From: Morchella semilibera
Taxonomy: Eukaryota > Ascomycota > Pezizomycetes > Pezizales > Morchellaceae
Direction of reading: 5' to 3'
Length of the DNA stretch: 64,000 bases
Assembly (NCBI GenBank): GCA_009192285.1
Contig: WBVU01000017.1
Coordinates: 682,001 to 746,000, forward strand
Position numbers and translations under genes: made by a program. Below are positions 1-9,415 of this stretch, one piece after another (within the stretch, counting starts at the first letter, position 1; each line of letters starts with the position of its first letter). Below the pieces are notes generated by a model. It ran no database searches, was not told the origin of the DNA, and was given only the letters and a program-made list of their open reading frames with translations.

Positions 1-747
1 GAGATGGCAGTCTTGCTTGAAGTGTGGCTGTGCAGTACTCCGTGCATAAGATACATACTCTACCATTAATTTTTCAATATGCTGAGCTGATCGGAGTTCA
101 TCCCCGGGCACGGTCGCACGGCCCAAGTTGAAAGTTTCACGTTTGTCTACGTTGTGATGTGTTGGAGGGAGTACATGATGTTTCCGAACACGACCAATAT
201 TGCATGCCATACAAAAGTAGCCTTGGCGGGTCCTTTCTGTGTATGCAATAGCAGTTGTGTCCGGAAACGCTATGAGACTTGCTATTTGAAGGAAATTGGG
301 GTCAAGGCTACATAAATAATAAACACCATACAACGGAGGAATGACCCATCTCATCCCGAATAATTATCGTAGGGCAGAAATGTGATGATGAGTGGTGTAC
401 CTACATGTAGGTACATTACTTGTAAGAAGGCCTTGAACATGCAGGCAAATGTAAACTGGACTGATCTAGTGCCGCGAATACGTTAGGTAACATAGATAAA
501 TCAGGTTTTATGCTTCACGCCTACAGAAATGGTTGGATGTTTTGCATTTGGGGGTATCCAAGGTGAAGTCTGCGAAAGTGCAGTAACGTTTTCAAAAGCT
601 AGTGGGGAGATTGCTCCACATACCTAATACATAATGTAATTCTTAAGCAAAAGCAAAAGAAGACCTCCAAAAGTAAGCTGCAGCCATTCAATAAAAAACC
701 TTCCCAAAAAGAAAAGAAAAACCTGCATCTTAAAGATACAATTAATA
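1..747. other. Intergenic, no gene seen
   Basis: This stretch lies downstream of ATG17 and holds no open frame I can support. It contains one exact 18-bp palindrome, GTACCTACATGTAGGTAC at 397-414, built around the TACATGTA word that recurs through the window. The left edge of the window may cut off a neighbouring gene that cannot be seen here. Confidence 0.6.
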
Positions 748-2576
748 TTACATGCCCTCCCTCGCTGCTCGGCGTCCTAGGGCTCTCTGAATTGCCTCTT
801 TACTGATACCCGGCAGTTCATTGCCTCCTTGAGGATCCTTTACGACTGAGTATCGAATGGGAAGGTCCATTATCCCAGACCATATATCCATAGGTAAATG
901 GTCACCTTGTTCCTCCTTGAAACTCTCACGCTCCGCAAGATCGTCTAAACCGTCAGTTAGCCAAGCTTTCATTCCAAACCTAACCCAAGGAACCAAGTAG
1001 GGGTTGTGAAGAAACCCTTACCCTCATAAAGCCCTTGTAGCTTTTTCATAGTTTCTTTGACTATGGCATCCATTCTTGCTGCCACTCCTTTGCGCCTCCC
1101 TACTTCGATAACCATTGCGTCGTATGCGCCCATGAATCCTTCGTAAAAGTCGCCTAGCTGCCAAAGCTCGTCAAGTCTTTCCTCCATAGCCCTAAAGTAC
1201 CCGTCCTGCTGTGTTTCAAACTCCCTAGTTGTCCCCACATAACTTCCCAAATTGCCCTGGAATTCTTCGAACAGTGAAAAGCTGCTATGAGCCTTGTCCG
1301 ACAACTCATGCAATTTTTCAATACGTTTTCCCACATAGGCTGAGATACCCTCCATAGTATCGAGTCTTTCTTTGAGCTCTGCGACAACATCATCGACTTC
1401 CCTTGCATCTCTTGCAAGTACTTTGTACATTTCATCCTTCTCTTCTAGAGATATACCATCAGCCATGCCATTCTCCTGGTTATGAGTATTTACGGCTTCG
1501 GAATCCTTTAATGCCTGTGAGCACCGATCAAAGTGCTGCGTTAGTGATTCCAATAACTGCGCCATTTCCTCGGCCTGTTCTTCCAGAGATTGGAGATATG
1601 GATGTATCGGCTCGGCCAAGCCGTCCTCTTGATTGCTGGGGTCGGGAAGGTTGGTGAGCGATGTATCCAGGGCTTTGAGATCGGCATCGAACGCAGCAAG
1701 AGACATGGAGAGAGTGTCATGAGACTCCTAGAACGCTCCCGGAGATCTAAGATCAGCAAATCATACCCCGTAGGACCTCGAAACGGAAAGACGCAGGGCA
1801 CAGATAGGAAGGGTGTGTCTATACCTGCACTTGGTCGATCGAATGTCGCAATCTGGATTTAAGATTTTCAATCCCCTCATCATCAACAAAATCGTGCAAC
1901 GTGCGAGCCCTTGTCATCGAGGTGGGGTCCTCGATTTCGGGATTTGGCATGCTGAAAGCCGGGTCCACTATGGAATTCCGGAGCACCTCCAGAGTCTGAT
2001 TAAGCCTGTTGTCGGCGTTGTCCAAGCCCGTCAACATTTTCTAGGTTTCCCGGGTTAGTGTCGGTTGTTCCATACATTCACACACACACACACACATTTG
2101 ACGCCTTCTGCCAACAGAAAGGCGAAATCGGAACACTTGCTAGTTGATTTGTCCCGCTGCAGCTGGTAAATCGGGAACGAATAACCGAAGGGTAGCATCA
2201 GACAGAGAGATACATGTGGGGCTTTTTATAAAAAAAAAAATTAAAGAAAAAGAAAAAGAAAAAAGAAACAAACCTCAAATTCGGCTCTAGAAGTATCCCG
2301 AGTGCTGCGCATCATCCTGTTTATTTGGATCGCAACATTCAACTGATCCTTCAGAGAATTCCGTAAGAAGACACATCTTGAGGATATGACCGTAGCTTCT
2401 TGCAGCGCAACTCTCGCTGAATTCACCAAAGTTTTTGCGCGAGCACAGAGCCCTATTGACGATAGAGAACGTTTGGCATCGAGAAACCAGGTGGTCAGAT
2501 CCACTGACGTGGACGAGCCTGTTGAATTTGAGGGGGGATTAGGCTGCTGCATGAGCGCCGGCGAAGCAGGAGACAT
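748..2576 (-). CDS. ATG17: Autophagy scaffold protein Atg17
   Basis: Four exons read 2576-2274, 2040-1825, 1727-1022 and 944-748, giving 473 residues. The joins are in phase: donors GTTTGT, GTATAG and GTAAGG, with an ACTAAC branch point before exon 2 and CTAACTGAC before exon 4. The protein is largely helical and acidic. It shows the family hallmarks I recall: an N-terminal FLDAKRSLSSI segment, NSIVDPAF, a HDFVDDEGIE block in exon 2, long coiled-coil heptads in exon 3, and a C-terminal ERESFKEEQGDHLP-x-DIW motif. Atg17 is the crescent-shaped dimeric scaffold of the Atg1 kinase complex (with Atg29-Atg31 in yeast), which nucleates the phagophore assembly site on starvation. The length fits fungal Atg17. 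It is transcribed divergently from the MET30 homologue. Exon 4 could instead be joined at an acceptor at about position 970, but that gives an immediate stop and loses the conserved C-terminus. Confidence 0.9.
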
Positions 2577-3745
2577 ATTTATCAGTGTAAGGGCCGGACG
2601 GGATTGAAACGCAGATAGATTGATTAATGCTATGTTATTCTTGCGTTATGGTCCCGCTCTTTTACTGGTGTCTCTTTTCTATTGAAGTTTCGGAGGTGGG
2701 TTCAAGACTTGAGAGATGATGATCCTTCTACTCTTTTCCCTTCTATGTTTCTTCCTTTGCCTGCTCGGGGGCAATGGAGGAGGGAGTAGGAGTGATGGGC
2801 CGTACCCTGGGTAGCGGAGGGTTGGAGCGCTGCTGGGAAGGTGATTGGGGGGCGGGGTGTCCTGTAGGAGGCTAAATCTCCGGTCGAGCAAGCAAGAGCT
2901 TGTCGCCAAATACTGGTACCTTCGCCTTCCTAGCTTTAATTGCTAGGTAGTTGCTTGAGGCTATAGAGCTATGAATGCAGAGCCCAATGCTCCCCTTCCA
3001 CCCTGTTTGGGGCTTGCCTGAGTGCGGCTGCGAGATTCTAAGATCTTCAAGTAGAGCACGCAACTAAAGGATTCACCGAGTAGCAAGAAAACGCAATCAA
3101 ACAGGATTGAAACTGTAGCACAGGCCGAGTAAACCACGCCCGGTGGTATCTATCGTATCAGACCCTCTCCGTTCACTCGCTTGTCGATATGTATTCAGGT
3201 ATGTAGTACTGTTAGGCTCTGGCATGCATCAGATAGCGTAGAGGAAAGCAGCTCGCGTGTGATGGTGCCATCGCCGAGAAAATGATGAGAACGTTGAAGT
3301 AACCTCGGATAACCCTAACCCAAGTGCGTAGCAGGCCTCTAACGTGCTTCTCGTCAACTAGCTTGTGCTAGGCTCACACATCGTTAAAAACTCATCACCG
3401 CCTTCTTCCTCTCTTCTCTTGGTTCATTGCAGTGGTACCGTTCAACCAGACAATCAGTTAATGCGTAAGTACACGTTCAGACGTTCGTGATAAAGAAAAA
3501 ATAAGGGTTGGGAAAGAAAGGGTCCAAAAACATCGGAACGTCAACTAGAAACAACGTCATCCCGTCATCCCAACTCGAAGGCGTTCTAAGGTCTCTGTTT
3601 TCTATACGGAGCTATCCACCTCCATATCGCTTTTTCCACTCTCTTACCAACCGAATCCATCCCCCTACCGCTTACCCCCACGCTGTTTGGCCTTTTGTTA
3701 CACACTTGATTTGGTCAACCTGGTTGGACGCCACAATCAACAAAA
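2577..3745. other. Shared upstream region of ATG17 and the MET30 homologue
   Basis: This divergent intergenic region of about 1.17 kb has no supportable coding frame. It must hold the promoters and 5' leaders of both flanking genes. It contains a CYS3-type site at 3262-3271 (listed separately) and pyrimidine-rich stretches near 3400-3425 of the kind often found near fungal transcription starts. A GTAAGT donor-like word lies at 3466, but I could not pair it with a good acceptor. Confidence 0.6.
3262..3271. promoter_or_regulatory. Candidate CYS3/MetR bZIP binding site
   Basis: The sequence ATGGTGCCAT matches all ten positions of the published Neurospora CYS3 consensus ATGRYRYCAT. It lies about 475 bp upstream of the MET30/sconB-type start codon. 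In Neurospora the sulfur controller gene scon-2 is itself under CYS3 control, so a site here fits a feedback loop. A degenerate site of this kind is expected about once per 65 kb by chance, so its presence in this promoter is suggestive, not proof. Confidence 0.5.
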
Positions 3746-5983
3746 ATGATGGTTGCCCCACAGCGACGACATGCTTCACCTTTACCACAACCACTACAAC
3801 CAGCACCTCCAATATCGCCTTCTCAATCACTCAAACGGCCACTCGCAAGCGCCCCCACACTGTCTACAAGCGCCTTGTCCCTGACAAGTACCTGTGAGAA
3901 CATTCAGAGACCTCTTAAAAGGCTCAAAAGATCATCGATTTTTAACAACAATTCCGCCGTCGAAATGGACGGCAGTGAGCCAGAGCTTTATGCTGCTGCT
4001 ATTCCAGCGGATACTGCTGAGTCAGTTAGAAAGGATGTCTCCCCTTTCCTTTCAAAGCACATCCCCGGACAATATGCGCCGCAGGGATCCCAACAGCAGC
4101 AAGATGGTCAACATGATCTGGAGGAGAAAGGGAACACCAAGTTTTGCTATAGACACAGGCCAGATATCAAATGTAGGAGGCAAGCTGATGAGCCAACCAT
4201 GGAAGAGCTGCAGAAGGTTTGCTCGCCAAGCTGCCCATGCTGCTTTGTGCATGCACAGTTTACTAATTTGCGTTTTAAGGGGATGGAAACACTTCCACCT
4301 GCAGATCAACAAGCAATCACGGATGTCTGGTCGCTTTTTTCTGCTGCTCCAGCAACGCATCGTAACCTTATGCTGAGGGGAATTTTGACCCAATGCTGCT
4401 TCCCCCAACTTTCAATGATCTCCGCTGCTCTGCGAGAGTTGATTCGTATCGACTTCCTCAGTGCACTTCCACCAGAAATTGCTTTCAAAATACTATGTTA
4501 TCTTGACACAGCATCGTTGTGCAAAGCCGCACAAGTAAGTCACCGATGGAGAATGTTGGCCGATGATGATGTAGTCTGGCATAAGATGTGCGAGCAGCAC
4601 ATCGACCGGAAATGTGACAAATGCGGCTGGGGATTGCCATTATTAGAAAGAAAGAGATTGCGGATGACGAAAAGGCAGATGGAGCGCCGAGCAAAAGAGC
4701 CCAATATCTTCACCACCGAAATCACTAGCGGAACTAAGGACCTCAATATTCATGGCAAACGTCCGGGCGGCCGTAACTCGCCAGATGTGGAAATGTTGCC
4801 GGTTATTTCACCCAAACGCACGTGCCAACGCGCTATTGAAGTACCCCCTACAAGGCCCTGGAAAGATGTATATTCGGAAAGATACAAAGTCGAGTCAAAC
4901 TGGCGACGGGGGCGATGTACAAAGAAGGTTTTTAAAGGTCATACGGATGGCATTATGTGCTTGCAATTCGATGATGCTATTCTAGCAACAGGCTCCTACG
5001 ATAGTACTGTTAAAATATGGGACATCGAAACGGGCAAAGAGATCCGAACATTGACCGGGCACGGCTCTGGAGTTCGTGCCCTCATGTTTGATGATAGAAA
5101 GCTTATCTCAGGTTCCCTGGACCAAAAGTTAAAAATATGGGACTGGCGGACGGGCAAATGCTTGTCAACTCTCCCGGGCCATACGGGTGGTGTAATATGT
5201 CTTCATTTCAACGATAATCTACTTGCATCTGGGTCGGTGGATACAACAATCAAAATTTGGAATTTTGCGGATAAGAGCTGTTATGCATTGAAGGGCCATA
5301 AAGATTGGGTCAATTCGGTTCGGATAGATACCGACTCCCGGATGGTCTTCTCGGCATCTGATGACCAGACGGTAAGGATGTGGGATCTAGATACCAAAGC
5401 CTGTGTCCGTGTATTTGAGGGGCATGTGGGGCACGTCCAGCAAGTGATACCCATGCAACTCCCCGGATATATGTCCCCCAGGCCGACCAAAGATGATCCT
5501 CCCCAAAACTCTATGCTCCCGTCCCCCCAGCACTGGCAAGAATACCGGGATAAAAGTTCACCAAATCCCACTACGCGTCCCCGGGCGCCGCCACCGGAAA
5601 AGATGATCACTGCAGCTCTCGATTCCACCGTAAAGTTCTGGGACGTTGCTACAGGCAAGTGTACCAAGACCCTTTTCGGTCATATTGAAGGTGTCTGGGC
5701 TCTGGCTGCGGATTCCCTTCGGGTTATTTCTGGATCGCAAGACAGGATGACCAAGGTATGGGATGTCCGTACAGGACGGTGTTTACGGACAATAACTGGC
5801 CATCAAGGTCCGGTAACATGTGTCGGGTTAAGCGACTCTAACATGGTTACTGGAGGCGAAGATGGTGAGGCCAGGATGTATTGTTTCAAAAGCGAAGGGG
5901 ATTGTGTTCATGGTTGGAGTACTCCCCCAGATTTTGTTGGGAGTACTGATGCTGGGGGAAGTATCAGCTCCGAGGACCAATAG
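3746..5983 (+). CDS. MET30: F-box/WD40 sulfur controller, MET30/sconB/scon-2 type
   Basis: A single uninterrupted frame of 745 residues. A disordered N-terminus (about 1-130) is followed by a Cys-rich block (FCYRHRPDIKC at about 133, then CSPSCPCC), an F-box at about 237-283 (LPPEIAFKILCYLDTASLCK), and seven WD40 repeats from about 395 to 735 with repeated GH...WD signatures. A Pro-rich insertion of about 55 residues sits inside the fifth repeat. Orthologues are the substrate-recognition subunit of an SCF ubiquitin ligase; they bind Skp1 through the F-box and restrain the sulfur activators Met4/CYS3/MetR when sulfur is plentiful. The start at 3746 follows an A-rich context (CAAAAATGATGG). I see no introns. 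The Cys-rich block before the F-box favours MET30/sconB over other WD40 F-box proteins such as Cdc4. Confidence 0.93.
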   Translation: MMVAPQRRHASPLPQPLQPAPPISPSQSLKRPLASAPTLSTSALSLTSTCENIQRPLKRLKRSSIFNNNSAVEMDGSEPELYAAAIPADTAESVRKDVSPFLSKHIPGQYAPQGSQQQQDGQHDLEEKGNTKFCYRHRPDIKCRRQADEPTMEELQKVCSPSCPCCFVHAQFTNLRFKGMETLPPADQQAITDVWSLFSAAPATHRNLMLRGILTQCCFPQLSMISAALRELIRIDFLSALPPEIAFKILCYLDTASLCKAAQVSHRWRMLADDDVVWHKMCEQHIDRKCDKCGWGLPLLERKRLRMTKRQMERRAKEPNIFTTEITSGTKDLNIHGKRPGGRNSPDVEMLPVISPKRTCQRAIEVPPTRPWKDVYSERYKVESNWRRGRCTKKVFKGHTDGIMCLQFDDAILATGSYDSTVKIWDIETGKEIRTLTGHGSGVRALMFDDRKLISGSLDQKLKIWDWRTGKCLSTLPGHTGGVICLHFNDNLLASGSVDTTIKIWNFADKSCYALKGHKDWVNSVRIDTDSRMVFSASDDQTVRMWDLDTKACVRVFEGHVGHVQQVIPMQLPGYMSPRPTKDDPPQNSMLPSPQHWQEYRDKSSPNPTTRPRAPPPEKMITAALDSTVKFWDVATGKCTKTLFGHIEGVWALAADSLRVISGSQDRMTKVWDVRTGRCLRTITGHQGPVTCVGLSDSNMVTGGEDGEARMYCFKSEGDCVHGWSTPPDFVGSTDAGGSISSEDQ

Positions 5984-7865
5984 GTACGTGCGGATATCCG
6001 GTGATAATCTTGAACCTTTTTTTTTTCCCTTCCCTTTATCCCTATCTTACATCCTCCAAAAAAAAAGAAGAAAAAAAAGGTTTTAAAAACGCTGTAGGGG
6101 CTGCTCATTATCTCCAATCTATCCCCAGCTACTCAGGATCATTTTCCTTTCATTTGTGTTTACTGGTCCGGCTGTTTATCTGTGGGTGTTAACGCGTGCG
6201 ACGTTTTTTTATTTACTTTTATCTTTACTCCTACCTTCATTTTTATTTTTCCCTTGCTTCTGGGTGCATATGGGGTTTATTTGATGACAACTTGTATGTT
6301 TATAATGGGTTTTTTTTTGTCAGTCTTTGGTGCATGTCCTATTTTTACGCTGTATTTTCCTTGGCGAATTTGTGCTAATAGAGTTTAAAAAAAAATTGAT
6401 ATTCCGGCGGGCCTTTTCAAAATCCACAACTCTGTCCCAAAATTTCTTTTCTTGCGTTCCCTGTTTTGACTAGATGTGTGCGAAGAGGCCACCACATACC
6501 CGACCTGAGGAATGAGATGCGCGCACCATTTTACCCAAAGCCGAAAGATTGTGGATAGGGGAGGGTATTTTTGCTTTTTTCACCGAGATTATTCTCTGCT
6601 GATTGAGACCTTTGCCAGTGAGAAAATATTAAGGTAGCGGACAGCTCTCTCTCCTTCCTTCCTTCCACCCCTTCTCCTTCCCCCATTATCAGCTATTATT
6701 AGTCCTCTAGCCTAGTTCCACTCCGTAATCAGTATTATAGTTATAGTAGAATTGTACAACATTAATAACAGTTACTCACTGCTCTTTTCTATCTATGATT
6801 CAAACCGATTGATGTGCTCGTATATTACCTCCTTTCCTACTTTCCCCGATTCCGAGTTTCCCGAAACCGACGAAGCAAGCTTCTTAATCCGAGTAGAGGG
6901 CGGAGCGGCAGCCAGGCAGCTACCCAAAGCTTCGAGTGAGTGTGTTTCATATATATGTACTCGTTTGCCAGCAAAAATGCGAATGGCGGAGACCGGGGTG
7001 AATTGTATGAGAGAGATCACCGCCACTCCATACAAATTATCCTTGCCCTAAGCAACTGGATCTCTGGTAAACGAGTATTTTATTCATATAAACCATATAT
7101 TATGATCTTCATTCACATAAAACTTTAGGTGGTGGTTAGGGTAAGGTGTGCTGGGGGGGTGTGCAAGACACACTGTTTCATTTTTAGCTGACTTAAGTAT
7201 TTAGATAATCACAGCACGGATTAAGATTACTCTACAGGCAGACATGTAATCTACAAATACCCTACGTGCATAAGGGAGATGTAGGCACCGTAAATTATAA
7301 AGTGTATCGGCACCAGAAGCATAGGCATACCTAGCCTGGTCTAGAGTCCTCTGCCTAGATACACGTAAATCCACCTTCCATACCCCCCGTCTGTCTATCT
7401 ACTCGGTGGCTGCGGTAGGCAATGGGAAACACACGCCTGCCTAGAGTAGACTCAGTTGTTGTGCACCTATTATCTCTCTATGTGTGCAGCGCAGCAGGAA
7501 GACGACAAAGAAGACAAAACATAGATCCAGAATATTTCAGATGCCTGAGTACATTTAGATTCTCAAAGGCAACCGGGCCAGTGCCCCTCCACCGATGAAT
7601 AGATGGACCGGCGCCGGTAGAGCAGTTCTTCATATGTTAGATTATAGTTGTAGGGCGCAGCATGTGCGCCACCAATCACCTATTCACTACGACACAGTAT
7701 TTTCTAATCGAGTAAATTCGAATAAAACCCGTTGGAATATTTATCATCGGGGTTGCCGTCGTAAGCGGGCGGGATTTGAATAACATAACGCGGGGTGTGG
7801 GGGTCCCTAGAATAATTCATGCAATGGTATTTTCTGACTATAGACTCGCAGTGGTGAGCACAGTT
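5984..7865. other. Start of the long gene-free stretch
   Basis: This is the 3' flank of the MET30 homologue followed by sequence with no supportable gene. T-rich tracts near 6018-6260 probably belong to the 3' untranslated region. Short frames up to 99 codons exist, but none resembles a protein I know, and codons and splice signals do not form a gene model. Confidence 0.6.
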
Positions 7866-7868
7866 TGC

Positions 7869-7911
<43 letters not shown>

Positions 7912-7925
7912 GCTGCTGCTGCTGC
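7866..7925 (+). repeat. (TGY)20 trinucleotide microsatellite
   Basis: Twenty consecutive TGT or TGC triplets (one TGC, fourteen TGT, five TGC) followed by AGCAGCAGG. The conceptual frame through it would be poly-cysteine, and I treat it as a non-coding simple repeat. The reverse strand reads as (RCA)n. Confidence 0.95.
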
Positions 7926-8244
7926 AGCAGGCTGCTGTTAAGTGGCATGGGCGAGTTCCGTGGCTTGATTGGCAGTAGTCCTGCTCGTCTTGCCACCGCT
8001 TCCAGTTCCTACCTGCCTCAGTTAGTCCTGTCACAATCTTGCCGTCCCCCGGCAAAAATAATAATAATGTAGATATGGGCGCCCCAACACATTCAGGGTT
8101 AGGGATCATTTACTCGCGTTACTTAACCCTGATCCTGATTCACCAATCCCTGTTTGAGCAACCCTTATCTCGTTTGCATCAGGTCTCACTCGGACTGCCG
8201 TTGTTCGAGAAGAAAAGGAACGACACTGATCAGCGCAACGCAAC

Positions 8245-8313
8245 GTACTACGGGGTAGGGGTAAGTCTCCAGAACTACGGCCATGTTGCAACTTACCCCT
8301 ACACCCGTAGTAC
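8245..8313. repeat. Short palindromic element, copy 1
   Basis: A 69-bp inverted repeat with arms of about 21 bp: GTACTACGGGGTAGGGGTAAG on the left and CTTACCCCTACACCCGTAGTAC on the right. The arms match except for two mismatches or a one-base gap, and enclose about 26 bp. The right arm and the GTAAGTCT word just inside the left arm recur at 9377-9415. The shape fits a tiny hairpin-forming or MITE-like repeat, but I see no clear target-site duplication. Confidence 0.6.
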
Positions 8314-9376
8314 TACCGGTCTAGGTATGTAGTGTAGGCGCGGGTAGGTAGTATAGGTACCATAGGTACTATCGATACTCTAATCAAAATAACTCCCAGG
8401 AAATTACGACCTCTTTCACGAGAGAACCCCAGGACCCTTACCCTGGGGTAACTGGCTCTAACAAGTAGAGTAAGCAGCCGTGGTAAAAGTAGGCAGGTAA
8501 GCTACAAATAGGTAAGTACATAGTCCCAGACCGAACCCCCGATAAATCTATCAATCCAACTGCCCGGACCCGTGCAATTGCTTTATAGGTTGTGTGCTCA
8601 CTCACCCATGGTCACCGCGCGCACGTCTGCGCTGGTTGCGTAGCCAAGCTACAGTAGCTATAGCTAGGCCGCTCTGGTTACTAAACTAACCATGCAGGAT
8701 TTGAATTGAGTACCTGTAGGTACACGTAGTAGCATGTATACTGCCACTTTTTGCAAATAACATGTCAACAACGAACGCCAAACTAAGCTTCTCGGGAACT
8801 TGCTCCCCAAGAGACAAAGACGATTTAGATTCGGATTTGCAGCCCCGCCGAATACAGCGGGGTAGCGATTGGTAGAATAGCTGTATTATCATCGGGTTTC
8901 ATGTGGTGAGACACTAGTCTCTATTGCTAGCTCATGTAGCTATAAAGAAGCCGCAATTTCAAAGAAAAGAGTTCTGTTCAAAAGTAGTAAGGATCTAGGC
9001 CCGTATGAGCTGTCTTCTCGATGCCTTGTCGAAGGACGCTCCACCTCCCAGAGTAGGTACATGTAGACCAGCTTGTAGCGCAGCCCCAAGCAGTCGCTAC
9101 TTCAATCCTCACGCGGCCGGCAAATGCGATGAGCTCCGCAATCTTGCGTTGACAGGCGGTAACAGGTGGGTGATCTTACCAGTTATCAGAAACCTTTTTT
9201 TTTTGGCTGACTAACGACCACTTCGCTAAGGCACATACGGGGAGGGTTGGATGCTTACCGGATTCCCCACCAAAAAATGTCTGGTAGGGAAACTTTGTTG
9301 CAATCCGCCGCCACCACCGCCATCACCACTTCACACCGTATGGACTGGAAACGAGACTAGGTTTTGATTTGTTAGG

Positions 9377-9415
9377 AAGGGTAAGTCTACAGGCTTACCC
9401 TTACACCCGTAGTAC
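9377..9415. repeat. Short palindromic element, copy 2 (shortened)
   Basis: AAGGGTAAGTCTACAGG, then CTTACCCTTACACCCGTAG and TAC. The right half repeats the right arm of the element at 8245-8313 with one change. The left arm here is cut to about nine bases (AAGGGTAAG pairing with CTTACCCTT) and the internal spacer is only about eight bases. Two related copies 1.1 kb apart suggest a dispersed repeat. Confidence 0.5.

Noticed and set aside
3308-3322. Telomere-like CCCTAA words (also at 7135 and 36450)
   Set aside because: Only one or two units each and in mixed orientation; common in chance sequence and not an array.
3508-3897. 129-codon plus-strand frame overlapping the MET30 start
   Set aside because: Overlaps the strongly supported MET30 frame; Thr-rich shadow of the Pro-rich N-terminus.
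7776-8072. 98-codon frame with a run of about twenty cysteines (and its minus-strand poly-Asn counterpart)
   Set aside because: The run is a TGY microsatellite; neither frame has flanking domains, splice signals or codon bias.
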